DNA of 64,000 nt, taken from positions 124,001 through 188,000 of the forward strand of contig LR746274.1 in NCBI GenBank assembly GCA_902729315.2, in the 5' to 3' direction. The DNA comes from Spirodela intermedia. Its lineage: Eukaryota > Streptophyta > Magnoliopsida > Alismatales > Araceae. The notes under the pieces are model-generated. The model did no database searches and was not told the DNA's origin. It saw only the letters and a program-made list of their open reading frames with translations. Positions within the stretch are counted from its first letter, which is position 1; each line of letters starts with the position of its first letter. Shown here in pieces: positions 1-11,859 of the stretch. The position numbers were made by a program, and so were the translations under genes.

Positions 1-314
1 AAGGGAGGGGGAGGGGCATCAATTAGGGCAAAGGCTGTGGGGACCAGGATTGGTCCGATGGCGGGCGGTGGAGGAGTGGTCGAGCCGACACGTGGCGAGG
101 GAGCCGTAGCCCTAGGACAAGCTGGGCGTTTAAAAAGGAGGGGAAGGAGGTTCCTGGGGCCCACAAGGCGGTGCGCAGACAGCTACGGCTGATGACAAAA
201 AAATAATCAGGGGAGGCTTAGCCCATCCTGGCGACACGTGTTTAACAGACCGAACGCCGAGACAGAGAGGACGACGACGGCGGCTAGAGATGGGGGGGGG
301 GGGGGCGAACGAAC

Positions 315-2981
315 CTGGTGGACGAAGCCTTCGAGATTGTAGAGCTTCCCCAGAGCGAGGGTCATCTGTGCCATGTAATCGCCGACGTTGGCACCGTCGT
401 TGAGCGGGCCGCTGGCGACGGTGTCGGTCAGCGACTGCTGGAGCTGCTCGAGGCCCTGCGAGAGCGCCTCCTCCGCCTGCTGCGACGACTCCTGTAGGCT
501 GCATATCCACGCCAGCTGCTGCTCCGTCAGGGGGTCCAGCTGGGGGATCAGCATCTGTTCAATCCGCCAAGAAAATTATATATCTGGGATTAAATCTAGT
601 ATATAATACCCTCCCACATCTTCAAACTGCTACTACTCTCATTACATAGATAGATAGATGGATTGATTGCTTGACTGATTATCATCCGAATCCTCCGCGC
701 GGCCTAGAAAACTCCGAGGGAAGAGGTAAGACCTTGAGGATCTCGGAGGGGCGGAAGCCGCCCATCCAGAGGAAGCACCTCTCCGCCGGCGACGCCCACA
801 TGCCGGTGATGATGTGGAAGACGTCCGAGCTCGCGGCGGCGGCCTTGAGCTGGAAGATCTCGTCGTGGTGGGCGAGGCACTCGTCAACGACGACTCGCAG
901 GTCGTCGTCCGCTAATTGACCGCGCAGCCCCGTCCCCAGCTCCGACATGAGCTTCCTGTCCTCGTCCAGCCACCGGGCGTACTCCATGTCGAAGATCGCC
1001 GCGCCTGCAGAGGAGAAACCGGCGCCATTACAGTCGCGGCGAGTAGTGGCGATCTTGACGGGTTTCGTTGGGTTCCAATTACCTGGGCTGACGCCGGATC
1101 CGGAGAAGAGACCCTGGAGAGCAACCGGCATGAGATAAGGATCAGAAAGGCGGCGAGGAAATCCACACACACACACAGACAGCTGCCCTCCCTGTGAGAG
1201 GTGGCTATGGCGGAACCTGCGAGCGTGCTCTCTGTAGGTCTTGCTCCATCTGGGCGAGCTTCAGTCTGCATGTCTCTAGCTGCCGGACGTAGGCCTGACG
1301 TAGAGGCGTATAATATTAGTCCTCTGGTTTCGTTGGAACCTGAGATATGGACAGGGAGGAAGGGACGACGAGCTCTTGCTGGTTTAGGGCTGCCGCCTAG
1401 TCAGTTAGTACCTTCTTCCTCAGCCGGCTCTTCCTCGCGGCCTCCCTATTCTGAGCCAGGCGCCTCAACGTCTGAGGTTGATGAACAACATCTAGGTTTC
1501 AGCGAAAGTTTCCAACTTCGGAGAGCCAAGCTCGTGGTCTCCATGCAGATACGCGTGCCATCACATGCACGGTCCTCGTGGACGTGAGTAGGGAGATGAT
1601 AGATAAATAGATAGACACATAGATAGGGAGATAGAAAGATAGATGGATAGAGATTTGATCGATAGATTAGACATTCAGAGATAAATAGATAGATAGATAG
1701 ATTGATAGAGGGCAATAGAGAGAGAGATAGATAGAGGGGAATAGAGAGAGATAGATAGAGGGCCAGAGAGAGAGAGAGAGAGAGAAACCTTTGCGTCCAG
1801 CGGCTTGCCGTCATTGTTGATGAAGTTTCTCTGCAACATTTAGAAACGAAAACTGGGTCATTGGCGTTATTTCTGTTATTTGCGAAGAAGAGAGTAGGGG
1901 TCTATTGCATCCGGGGGAAGACAAGGAAGACAGAGAGAACCTCAAGAAGCGTCATGGAAATTCTCTGCCAGGCAGTTCTAAGAAGTGCCTCTCCTCCTCC
2001 GAAGAGGACTAAAAGCGGGATGCTCTAAATACTGGTAAAAGATCATTAAAATGCCATTTTTTAAAAGAGGTCGCGTGGGGAAGGAGAGTCCACTGTACAC
2101 CCCCTGGCGAACAGATTGAAAGCTGCTCCTCGGAGGGACTTTGGTACCTTGGTTGACATTAGAAATCGACCCCCTCAAAGCTGCAACTGTGTACCTTCTT
2201 GGGTCTTGCTTCACGGGCGTCACGAGCCCATGGAGAGAGAGCGAGAGAGAGAGAGAGACAGAGAGAGAGAGAGAGATAGAGGATAGCGAACCTTTTCTTG
2301 GGGCCTCTGCTGACGACTCTCCCCCCCAGGAGCTGCTCTTGAAGGATCGCCGGCCATCTCTCGCCCGTTCTGCTCAGGTATCTGCCATGAAGATGCCTTC
2401 CTACTGGCCGGAGAGCCCGACGCCAGATGAGCAGTAGAGACTTTCTGCGCAGATCCTGACTCATTGCTCTCTGCCGACTGCGGACTCCCCTGGTGTCATT
2501 TTTAGAACAAGGAACACGGTTAAGACCCCGACGTTGCTCTCGACAGTGGCCAGATATCGTCTCCATTAAATTTCTCTGGCTTGGAACCAGAGTCAGGAGG
2601 GGGAGAGGAGGGCCGTACCCAGCTCGGCTGCGGAAGCCTCATTGGCCAGGAGGGAAAGATTTCCAGGGTCGGTGGAGGAGGAGCTGGCCTTGCTGTGAAG
2701 AAGGCTGCGACGAGCAACAAACGCAGAGATCAACAGAAGATCTCAGGCGACAAGAAAGGAGAGGAAGTCCAACGAGCCGGTTTCAAAACGAGCTCCTCCG
2801 CTTTCCTCTCGGGTAGAGAACAGAGCGAGGAAGGTAGAACAGGAGAGTTTAGCTTTCTATCTTTCCGTGATCAGACAGCTCCTGCTTCCCCCTTCCTCTT
2901 CTGTATATCATCCCACATCAAATTTCTGGGCATCTGTATATTTAGAGAGAGAAAGAGAAGGCACCAGCAGATAGGTGGATC

Positions 2982-3023
<42 letters not shown>

Positions 3024-3440
3024 TAGAAAGATGAAAGAAGGGGGAGGGATTATAGAAGATAGAGCTAATGGAAGGGGTTAAGCACGAGCGGTAATGCCTA
3101 CGCTTTCCGTCCGCGTCAGGTCTCATGGGCACAACGCCTTGAATGAAATCCTCGTCCAGTTCTCCAAAGCAATCAGATCCATCTGGTGCACCGCTGGAAC
3201 CACCAAAAACGGCACCATTGAGCAGCTACAAATACTATATACAATTAGATCGATGAACTGGTGGCGGACAAAGCAGGCGGACAGGTTAGTTGGGGAGAAG
3301 AAAAGGCAAAGAGAAAGGAAACGACCCGCCGATGGATCGGATAGGAACTCTTCTCCGCAATTGGGGAGAGAGGTGTAATCCCATTAAGGACTTGATGGGG
3401 GTGGAAAGAGCGGTAAGTGTCTTGTGATCTAGCGATAGAG

Positions 3441-3472
<32 letters not shown>

Positions 3473-3588
3473 GGAAAGGAACAGTACAAGAAATGAGATG
3501 AAGTAGTGATTCCATTAGAGAGAAGAGCGTGACTTAAAGGCGCTGGTTCAGGGAGGCCGGCGTCTCCCAGTTGATGATGATTTGCCAT
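315..3588 (-). CDS. TGA9: TGA9-type bZIP transcription factor (3' end off window)
   Basis: This is a group D bZIP activator that binds TGACG elements; Arabidopsis TGA9 acts in anther development and redox signalling. Nine exons join in phase: 3588-3488, 3193-3102, 2704-2619, 2468-2292, 1830-1789, 1471-1412, 1294-1217, 1113-733 and 554-315, giving 419 codons. The N-terminus carries the TGA9-like blocks CFGELDE and TLEIFPSWPMR. The basic region (about residues 167-186, NREAARKSR core) is followed by a leucine zipper (187-212) and a DOG1 domain containing FDMEYARWL and LTEQQLAWICSLQ. The last exon, which should carry the ADNLRQQTL-type C-terminus, lies beyond base 1. The start was chosen at MANHHQ, similar to the TGA9 N-terminus; an in-frame ATG at 3603 is also possible. 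The exon 4 acceptor (2468) is the least certain border. Several introns carry CT repeats close to the donor. Confidence 0.92.
1598..1787. repeat. GATA/GA microsatellite in TGA9 intron 5
   Basis: Imperfect GATA repeats grade into a pure (GA)n run that ends a few bases from the exon 5 donor at 1789. On the transcribed strand this is a long pyrimidine-rich TATC/TC tract. Confidence 0.9.
2232..2281. repeat. (GA)n microsatellite in TGA9 intron 4
   Basis: A GA-rich run begins about 11 bases downstream of the exon 4 donor (2292) and reads as CT repeats in the transcript. Confidence 0.9.
2985..3032. repeat. (GA)n microsatellite in TGA9 intron 2
   Basis: This is a nearly pure GA dinucleotide run inside intron 2, about 70 bases from the exon 2 donor. 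Confidence 0.9.
3433..3475. repeat. (GA)n microsatellite in TGA9 intron 1
   Basis: A GA-rich run starts about 12 bases past the exon 1 donor (3488) on the transcribed strand. Confidence 0.9.
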
Positions 3589-4075
3589 CCAGTAGGCGAC
3601 CACCTCTCTCGCTACTCTTCTCCGCTTCTATGGAGGAACTGCCATTGGCGGGATCCCTTCGAACTCTCTGGTTGGGCCGAAATATTGCTCGGCTCGTCTG
3701 GATTGAATGAAGAGAGGGATGCGGAAAGAAGACGGAAGGATCTGGACGAGCTAAGATGAGCAGACACTCAGATGATTCGTGTCGAGGAGAGAAAGAGACG
3801 AGCAAACAACCGGCGGAACTGCGACGCAGAAGAATAATATCGTCTACATGCAGGCCTACCGAGGGAGAGAGAGAGAGGGAGAGAGAGAGAGAGAGAGAGC
3901 CACGGGTTGGCTTCTTTTTCTGGCGGAGAGGAGGATCACTGTGAAGCCTGATTCGATCCTTGACTATTCATCCAGTTCTCTACTTACGAAACTAGGGTAC
4001 AGTAATAGCAGCCGCGGCATTCATGCATTTGCGATAGAGTCGATCTTGTCCACGGGGCAGAGAAAGAGAGGATGC

Positions 4076-4113
<38 letters not shown>

Positions 4114-4939
4114 TCTCCTAGGGCATAAACCGAATGGAACGGATGACTCCTATTCCACTCCTGGCGACCGACTGAGCGTCCCCACCGCCTCCCTCCCATC
4201 TGTTTTCTTCGGAGATTTTTAAAACAATAGACGAAAGTAGAGGAACGGGCCGGTCTGGAGTAAGCTCTCAGAACCCAGGAAGCCTCCCGCCGCAGAACAA
4301 GAAAGTAGCCGCCGCCATCGAAGCCCCCTCTCCCCCCGGCCATAGGATCTTCTCAGGTCTCCCCGCACCAGACCATCACCGCCTTCCTCAGCAGTTATCG
4401 ACAAGGAAGAAGAAGGAGAGGAAGGAGGGGAGGAAGAGGAAGAAGAAGAACAAGAGGAAGGAGGGAGGAGAGAAAGTCTTCCGGACATCTGGCGGCGCCG
4501 GCGGGTGGGACGTCTCCACGGCGGCGTTCCTGGTGGGACCCGACTGGCTGGGCCGCGGATGCTCGGGGTTTATTAAAATCAGATGCCGTGGGCTAAATCG
4601 GCGGCCGGTGATAATTAATTAATCCAGCCGCCCGGTGGGCTCCGCCGCAGGAACAGTCTAAACTCTGTTAGTCACCCACCCCCCGCGGTCAGCCACAGGC
4701 TATAAGATATTTGATGAAATCATGATGTCGACACCTTCCACCGCTGGCCGATTAGCATCCCCCCAAAAAAGGCCTCCATGACGGCCCATTAGAGGCCCTC
4801 CCCTAGAAAGGCCGATCCGGCCCAGTAAGGATCGCCTTCATCGAACGGCCGGGATTGACCCGATGTATGGTCGCCTCATCAGGTTTATGGAAGGAGGGGG
4901 AGCGGACTCTGCGGCGAGCGGGAGCTACGACGGCGGGAG
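3589..4939. promoter_or_regulatory. Divergent intergenic region between TGA9 and the chloroplast membrane protein gene
   Basis: No convincing coding exon is present. The stretch holds (GA)n runs at about 3862-3900 and 4079-4108 and a purine-rich GAA/GGA tract at about 4391-4465, likely in the TGA9 leader or promoter. The genes on either side diverge, so both promoters should lie here. I see no certain TATA box. Confidence 0.55.
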
Positions 4940-5971
4940 ATGGCGCAGCTTCTCAACGCGCACCCGTGCTTCGTCGTCGGCGGCCGCCCTCTGGCGGCGG
5001 CGGCGGCGGCTTCGCCTCCGTGGCGGAATTACGCCGCTGCCTTGCTGAAGGTCAACCCCCCTAGCAGCTCGGAGTGGGCGGCGCTGCGGAGGAAGGTCGG
5101 CAGAGGCGGCCGGCACTCGTGCTTCTTCAGCGACGGGCGGAAGCAGGTAACCGGGGGATTTGTGGGCTTATGATTTTCTGTCCTTCGATCTCCATCTCTG
5201 CGCCATACATATTTCGGTTGCGATTTCTGTCGTCCGGGGAAATCCTCGGGAAACAGTGGATAGAAGAGGGGAGGCGTTCGTGAAGTTCTCTGCCGATTTA
5301 GGGTAGTAGCACGAGCTTGAAGGTCCCTTTTTTTTATTTTTATGTCAGAGATGCTGCTCGCGGCGGCCTCCAAGGGATAACGCGTCGGTCTCCCTCTAAC
5401 CCGGTCTCTTGTGCCTCCTGATTGATTCATGAATCAGGACCAAGCTAAGAAAGCCCTGGAGAGCGCACTCGGGGGGAAGAAGACGGAGTTCGAGAAATGG
5501 AACAAGGAGATCGAGAAGAGGGAGAGCGGCGGCAGCGGCGCTTCGGGGCGGGGGGGATGGTTCGGCGGCGGCGGCGGATGGTTCGGCTGGTCCAACGACG
5601 AGCACTTCTGGGACGAGGCCAAGCAGGCGGGCATCACCCTGGGGGCCCTTCTCTCCCTGGTACGCTTCTCCCCTTTCCCCTCCTTCTCATGCTCGTCGTC
5701 ATCATAATATTTCCTCTGGGAGAGGCCACTGAAATCCATCCCCTGCGGCTTGTCTCCCTCCCCGCAGTATCTGCTGCTCACCAAGGGCAGCGTGATGTTC
5801 GCCGTGGTCTTCAACTCCCTGCTGTTCGTCCTACGAGGAATACGAACCCGGGCGGAGTTCGTCGTGTCCCGCGTCTCCGGCAAGGCCCCGGCGAGCAGGT
5901 CGCAGGTCGCTAGGACGACCCCGGTCTCCTCTGCCAAGGAAAGAATCGCGAGCAAGTGGGGATCCGACTGA
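4940..5971 (+). CDS. Predicted chloroplast membrane protein, unnamed plant family
   Basis: Three exons (4940-5146, 5438-5659, 5768-5971) join in phase 0 to give 210 residues. The N-terminus (MAQLLNAHPCF, Ala/Ser/Arg-rich) looks like a plastid transit peptide. It is followed by a conserved FFSDGRKQ block, a charged helix (QAKKALESALGGKKTEFEKW), a Gly/Trp linker (GGWFGGGGGWFGW), the block DEHFWDEAKQAG and a hydrophobic stretch (about residues 130-165) that could span a membrane once or twice. The tail is basic and Ser-rich. I do not recognise a characterised domain and assign no function. The ATG sits at the start of the transit-like region with no in-frame upstream alternative that looks coding. 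Confidence 0.82.
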
Positions 5972-7011
5972 CGCTCCTCTTCCGCGATCGACTGACTCAG
6001 AAGCCCGAATCTCTTCGATGAGGAAATGGGTCGGAGGAGCCCGGAGATCCTCTCCCCCACCCGTCGCCATGTCTCGAATGAATGAATGTAGCGGTGGGAC
6101 TCTTCCATATTGCCTTGGTTCGGACGGACGGCGCTCGCCTGGCCTGCGGGGCAAGTCGCCGAGCCTGCTCCTCCATGGATTTTTTTGCTGCTGCTGCTGC
6201 TGCTGCTTCTTGACGGGGAAGACCGAGTTCACTGCCCCGGCAATTCTTTCCGTGGATCCTCTTATCTGAAAGCCGGCTTCTTTGTCGTCCGAGTAGCCGT
6301 CCTCTGCCGCGGCGTCCCACCCCCGGAACGCGACGGCGCCACCAGCCGGGGCGATGGAGGGCCCTTGGGCGAGCGTAGGTCGACCATCGTCCTGGCGGGC
6401 ACATGGCGGCGGGAATGGCCTCGCCAGGAGAGAGAGCAGGGTGGGTGGATGGGCACACGGCTTTATGATTTTTTGTGATTTCAGCATGGGTCACGCATAA
6501 GTTCGGTTATTTGCGGAAACCCCCCAGTCATAAGGGTACGCGCGCCGGTCGTCAAGAGTTGTCGAGCATTTTAGGGGGGTATTTATATATATGACTTATT
6601 CAGGGGGGTTTGTACGTTGTTGTCTGCTTTTAGCGGGTAGGGTATTGAGAGAAGAAGATAGCGCAACTCTATCCGATAAACACAGCGTAGAAGAATTACG
6701 AGAAGGAGCAGAAATCATCCTCAGCCCCCTCCCGCAACCCCTCGGAATCCCTTCCGCCCACGCGACCCTAGCGTTCGTTCTCGATGGATCGGCCGTTTTG
6801 ATGCCCTCCCTCGGGCTGCCCATTCCTCGATTGCGAGTGGTTTCATCCGCCGGCAGGAGATAGAGGGAGAGGCGTCTCGTACCAGGAGCTATCCCTAGAG
6901 TCGGCAATCTGGTCCTCATTCGGGGAGTCCAGCCTTCCTGTGCCTCCAGAGTCTCTCGAGGGCGCGGGCTTCCGCGGGCCCGCGGCGGTCTCTCGCCTGG
7001 CCGCGATCGTC
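5972..7011. other. Intergenic spacer with a CTG repeat
   Basis: This holds the 3' flank of the chloroplast protein gene and the 5' flank of the syntaxin-6-like gene. A CTG/CAG run lies at 6186-6209. Long GC-rich open frames occur on both strands (one minus frame gives a poly-Gln run) but none has a family signature or splice-consistent neighbours. The 5' leader of the next gene probably starts after about 6700. Confidence 0.5.
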
Positions 7012-8839
7012 ATGACGGGGAGGTCAACCAGATGGGAGACGGATCCGCTGTTCTCGGCCGCCGAGGTTGTGCAGGACTCCGCCGACAGGTTGGTAATCTA
7101 CCTGCGTCTCTGCAGTGGTCGCTCTCGGTGATCTTCGTCTTCCTCGGCCGCATTCCTCCGTCGATTGCGACGCTCCTCCTCCGCGTAGATGACGACAATG
7201 GTTTTCATTTTGACCAACGCAGGATGGAGTCGCTCTATCGGTTGCTCATGCACGAGTTGGATCTCGTCCATGGAGACCGCCGGATGCCCAGCCCCTTGCA
7301 GTTTCACAAGCGCAATCTTGTGACCGCTGTCGAAACGGCAAAATGGCAGGTAGTTCTTTTACAGAGTATTAAGGTGATGTGAGACAGGCTGAGCTTACTT
7401 GGTGTTTCGCTTCCTTTCCTTGCTAGCTGGAGGACTTTGAGAGGGCAGTGCATGCCATATCTGATGAGACCGGCTCGAGGGAGCACGCAATACATGGGCA
7501 CAAGCAGTTCATCGATGCCATAAGAGATCAAGTTCTCTCGGTGCAGAGAACCTTGGAGGAGATATCTGTTGGAGATTCTGGCACAAGTACGCAGTGGACG
7601 AGCCCGAATGAACCAGACACCCTCGGGTTGGCATTATTCCTTTCTGGTGAAAATTCTCGGGATCACCATTTACCTGATAACTCTCAGAATAACATCGGGA
7701 AGAAGTTTCTTGATTCAAATGGGACGACTGATGAGATTATAGAGATCGAACCTGATGAGAATGTGCACTTGGAGCTGAACGATACGAGGCATCTGAATCA
7801 TGCTTCCAGTTCCTTACAGGGCGACGGGATGTGGAAGTTTGGGTCGAACAACTCCGAGTCTTCGTTTTTTCCAGAGCAAGGTAATCTGGAAAATGGGTAC
7901 AGAACCGCGGAGGATGCTGCGAATTGCAACCCTGAAGCTGGTAAATTGACCACACGGTACCTGTTGTTTTCCAATAACGGGGCAGTCAGGTGTCTATGGG
8001 AATTCGTCAATAAATTTTGGCGTTGGGACAGATATAGGCATTCAAGGACATTTACGAAGAAGAGAAAAGATGGAGATATAACGGACGACACTTCAGCGGA
8101 TATGGATTTACGCAGAAAGAAGGCATTCTACTCTCTTGATATGTCCTCAGCTGGGCAGGTACGCGAGCACCGTCGCCAATTGTCTTCTCTAGATCACCAA
8201 TATATTCTTTTTTCTTCTTCTTACCTTTAAGTATGAGATTTTTCATACCTGATGGAGTGCCATATTTATTTATTTAATTTGTACAGAGTAAGCAATCCGG
8301 TTTTGGGATCTTTCCGAGACCAAATATTCGTGAACTGAGGCCTGCTGTGCATGTTGCCAAATTGTTAGAACCTCTTTCTAGAAGATTTGAAAGACTCCAG
8401 GGGGGCTTCTCTCAGCAGCGGTTACCAGTTATGGCATTGATCGCAGTGACTCTAATAGGTGAGCTTGTCTTCTTGGTATCTTTGTCTTGCAAAGTTGGGA
8501 TTATACTGGGCCGAGAGAAAACTGGAAAATATCTTCGAGAAATTCACAACATGATGAGAAGCATTCAGGCAATGTGAAGTTTGACATACCTGACTGAGCA
8601 CACACACAGTGTGGGCCTTCAGATTCATATAGATGAAGCCAGTAATCATCACCAATGCGCGCGTGGGCATTCATGCTGAAATATCCTCCATCTCTCACAG
8701 TAAAACCTGAATAACAAAAAAGCACATGATTTTACCTGTAAATCTTTTGATGATCTAACAAAGAATGGAGGAGACCGACCTTGTTGATGTCCGCCTTTCT
8801 GATGCAGGTGTTCTGCGTTTCGGATGGCTGATGTGGTAG
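7012..8839 (+). CDS. Syntaxin-6 N-terminal domain protein, tail-anchored (syntaxin/t-SNARE family)
   Basis: Five exons (7012-7088, 7223-7349, 7427-8158, 8287-8458, 8808-8839) join in phase to give 379 residues. The first about 100 residues match the syntaxin-6 N-terminal three-helix domain of a plant family resembling Arabidopsis At1g27700: RWETDPLFSAAEVVQDSADRM, then ETAKWQLEDFERAV. A long polar middle follows, with a conserved basic block (WEFVNKFWRWDRYRHSRTF), a second block (PRPNIRELRPAVHVAKLLEP) and a C-terminal hydrophobic anchor (LPVMALIAVTLIG, about 358-377). I find no heptad SNARE motif with a central Gln before the anchor, so it may regulate trafficking instead of fusing membranes. 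The tiny last exon encodes only VLRFGWLMW after the split Gly. Confidence 0.87.
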
Positions 8840-9752
8840 GGCACAGAATTATGCTTTCCTCTTTTGATGTTGTGGATTTGCTGCACTTGAGTTCTTGGGA
8901 ATCTCGCCTCAGATGAAGCGTGCATGGAACCCGGGGAAGGAAAAGATTATCATTGTATACATGTACACTTTGTGGAAAGGGAATAAAATTGAAATGCCCA
9001 TTTTTTTCTATTCATGGATTCGGACTCGTTTGATAATGGTTCATTTCTAAAATTATCCCCGGAGACCTCACTTCGAAACTGTCAAATTGATTAAAAGAAG
9101 GGAATTTGAGAATTTCAAAAAAAAAAAAAAAAGGACAGAAAAATCGAAAGCAGCTGCGTGTTTAGTCGAAGACTGACTGGCGCAACGAATGGGAATATCC
9201 TATTAATGGCGACAAATGCATGCTGATTCAGGCTAGTCGCTACGTCCTCCCTGGGTAAATGGAGAAGATGGTGCCATAAATGGCTGTTAATTAAGCAATA
9301 GGGTACCGAGTTAAGGGGATACGATTTGTAATTAATAGGAAAGTGAGGGGGGGAGGCTCAAATGATTTTTAATTAACAGCGGATTGATTTCTAGTTGGGC
9401 CGGTAATGGGAAATGGGTACTGACTGGAGTGGGCTGGGTTCCCCGATTCCTGGACCCCTTGAGGCCAGCCTGTGGAGTTGGGGTGGGCCCAATCACCCGG
9501 CCCACCATGACCAGCTCGTCGTCTCTCGCGCGATTAAATCGGATTTAGAACCAGTGTAGTCTGCCCTGGCTGTCGGAAACGAAGAAGAGAGAGAAAAGGA
9601 AGAGGAAGCAGAGAGAGGACAGCCAGAGCGCTGATGGCGTCTGCTTGGGAGGGGGATGGATCTACCCTGGCTGCTCTCTCCGATCCTCGCTCCATGAGGA
9701 AAAATATCTGTGCAGCAAGAGAGAGAGAGAGTGACGCATTGGTCTTCTTCCG
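8840..9752. other. Spacer between convergent genes
   Basis: The 3' flank of the syntaxin-6-like gene carries an AATAAA-like signal near 8983, and an A-run occurs at about 9117-9132. Two GGCCCA/TGGGCC motifs lie near 9483-9505. The last about 150 bases are the 3' flank of the minus-strand gene. No coding exon is recognised. Confidence 0.5.
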
Positions 9753-10706
9753 TCAGAGGGAAGCGGGGCCGGAGTTCTGCCAGTCCCGAGTCCGTTCCAA
9801 TTCCATCAGCGACCCCAGGGAGCGCCGCACGAGGATCCCCTGGCCCTTCTGCTGAGGCAATGGCCCCGATCTTGCCACCGCACGTTCAGGCTGCGTCTCC
9901 ACCTCACCGCTCCGCGACGCCGGGTTACTACCCGACGGGAAGCTGTTCACGTGGCGCAGTCCAGGTGGCGGGGCGGCCGGCAGGCTTTCCCCTGATTCCA
10001 TGATCTTGTCAGTGGACGATCGCGTTGGCTCCTCGCCGACGAGCGCCGCTGCCTGTCGCCGGCGGCAGCAGGGCAGCGCCAAAACGCGCGACCAGAAGGA
10101 GTCTGTTGTAGCTGCCGAAGATGACTCGGGGGATACACCGGGTCTAGTGATCCGACTGGCCTTGCTTCGTCGGTTCCTGTCCCGATCGGAGAGAACTCTC
10201 CCGATGCACGATACCTTCGGGGACATCGGTTCCAGCACCGGCGACTTCCCATCCCCGTCCAACTGAGCACCTAATTTCTTCGGGAAGAACCGGCCGCTGG
10301 CGGTGTGCCGGCGCGAGCTGCGGTTGAGGTAGCCAGAGTCCCCGAGCCTGTTCGGCAGGGCGATGATGGGGCCGTTGCGCTTGGCGTAGTAGCCCCGGGA
10401 AGCCCCGTGGAGCAGCTTGGGGTTTCCGCGGCGGATCGCCGCCGCGCTTCGTTCAGAGATCCCCCTGGCGGATCCGTCGCGATCGTAACCGGCGACGGCG
10501 ATGCGGTCAATCCAGCCGATCACGTCTTCCTCTGACAGACGGAAGGACTCCGCCGGAATTTCATCGTCTCCAGGCGGCGGCGAAGCGTTCAGAGAGAGGT
10601 CCCCCGGTCTCCGGCCTCTGACCTGGTCGACGAGCGTCTCGCAGACCACCTTCCCTTCCTTGCCACCTCCTAACCCTGCGATCTCCGCCTCCGCCACCTG
10701 TGGCAT
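9753..10706 (-). CDS. Intronless basic plant protein, 'SPKVSCIGRV' family (syringolide-induced 14-1-1-like)
   Basis: A single open frame encodes 317 residues. Recognisable blocks are FRLSEEDVIGWIDRIAVAGY near the N-terminus, LLHGASRGYYAKRNGPIIALP, and the hallmark EPMSPKVSCIGRVLSDRDR in the middle, followed by a Cys/Arg patch (LPCCRRRQ). This combination marks a plant-specific family sometimes annotated as syringolide-induced protein 14-1-1-like; its biochemical role is unknown to me. There is no signal peptide or membrane segment. The start ATG (10706) is the first in frame. The gene is strongly GC-rich, as many intronless monocot genes are. Confidence 0.85.
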   Translation of the reverse strand: MPQVAEAEIAGLGGGKEGKVVCETLVDQVRGRRPGDLSLNASPPPGDDEIPAESFRLSEEDVIGWIDRIAVAGYDRDGSARGISERSAAAIRRGNPKLLHGASRGYYAKRNGPIIALPNRLGDSGYLNRSSRRHTASGRFFPKKLGAQLDGDGKSPVLEPMSPKVSCIGRVLSDRDRNRRSKASRITRPGVSPESSSAATTDSFWSRVLALPCCRRRQAAALVGEEPTRSSTDKIMESGESLPAAPPPGLRHVNSFPSGSNPASRSGEVETQPERAVARSGPLPQQKGQGILVRRSLGSLMELERTRDWQNSGPASL

Positions 10707-11859
10707 CTGATATAACGAACACTCTTCGGAGCGAGAAAGCAGGAGATGGAGAGAGAGCGCTCAGAGAGGGAGAGAGATGAGGTCTCGAGGAGGAAGGAGG
10801 GAGGGACTGCTGACAGGGGGTCCCATTTTAAAGGAGATGAAGATGAAAGGACAAAAAGCGCGAATGAGCGGGGGATATTTACGTCACCTCGCAGAGCTCA
10901 CAACGACCTGTGGACCGGTGGGTGTGGCGTCGGGAGTTTTGGCAGACGCGTCCGCCGAGCACGAACAAAGCGTGAACCCCCATAACGCCGAAGATCTCTT
11001 CTCCGCCGTTCGATTTCCGTGATCCCACTCCCTCATCATCGTCCATCGCGCTGGGCCTAGATCGTATATCCGTCGTGGGCCCTCATCACTAATGGGCCTT
11101 TGTGCGGAGTCCACCTCCCCGAGGCGGGGCCCAGTAAGCCTTTGACCCATGACGGCCGATCGTCTGCTCGCCGTCCATCTCCCTCTCCCAATATTTTGTA
11201 TAAAAAATCACAGCCGTCGATTTGCATCACCATTGGAGACGGGCTAGGGGGTCTTGGTGGGTTGGTGGGGTGTCCCCTAGTGTTAGTCTGGAGAAGAGGC
11301 TTTCATAGGGACGAAGAAAAACCGTCAGGTCACTACCTCTCTTGTCTAAGACAATAATATTATATTGGTTTTGGACGATATTATAATAAATAATGCAAAA
11401 ATGTAAGCTTGGTTTGGGCATGTGGTTGACTAAGATGGCGTTGTTGTTGATTAAAAAAAAAATGGAGCAAGTTGAATCGACCCACTTCTTCAGTGTTATA
11501 ACTGGTTATTAAAAAATTAAAAAAAAATAATAATAAAAAAAAACAGTGGCTTGTAGATTGTCCACAAATGTTAGATCCTAGTAGGATGACCAGTATAAAC
11601 AAGCTTTCTATAGATTCTCAATTCAAGATTTCAAACCCCTTCTTATGGCACACCTAAATACATGGACGATATAATGCTTTTAATGAGGCATCAAAACTTT
11701 ATTTCAATTTTTTATTTATCTTTTAGACCATCATGAGTCACATACTTTTAGCCATTTAATCATCATTTGGTGTTTAGAAATTTGAGACATGTTAACTAAA
11801 CTTGCTAGTTTCAAGTGGCATGAATTGGTTATCTCATTAAAACAAAAAAAATGCCTTGA
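10707..11859. promoter_or_regulatory. Upstream region of the SPKVSCIGRV gene and AT-rich flank of the retroelement
   Basis: A (GA)-rich leader lies near 10744-10800. GGGCC motifs (TCP site II type) lie near 11053, 11078, 11093 and 11126. From about 11350 the sequence turns AT-rich with no recognisable gene. It does not match the upstream part of the retroelement 3' LTR, so the element's 5' LTR is cut at about 11860. Confidence 0.5.

Noticed and set aside
2159-2566. Single minus-strand frame of about 135 residues
   Set aside because: It covers TGA9 exon 4 in the wrong frame. The correct frame gives ESGSAQKVST and ends at the 2292 donor.
5831-6494. Long minus-strand open frames with a poly-Gln run
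   Set aside because: They overlap the last exon of the plus-strand plastid protein gene and its 3' flank, depend on a CTG repeat and show no family motif.
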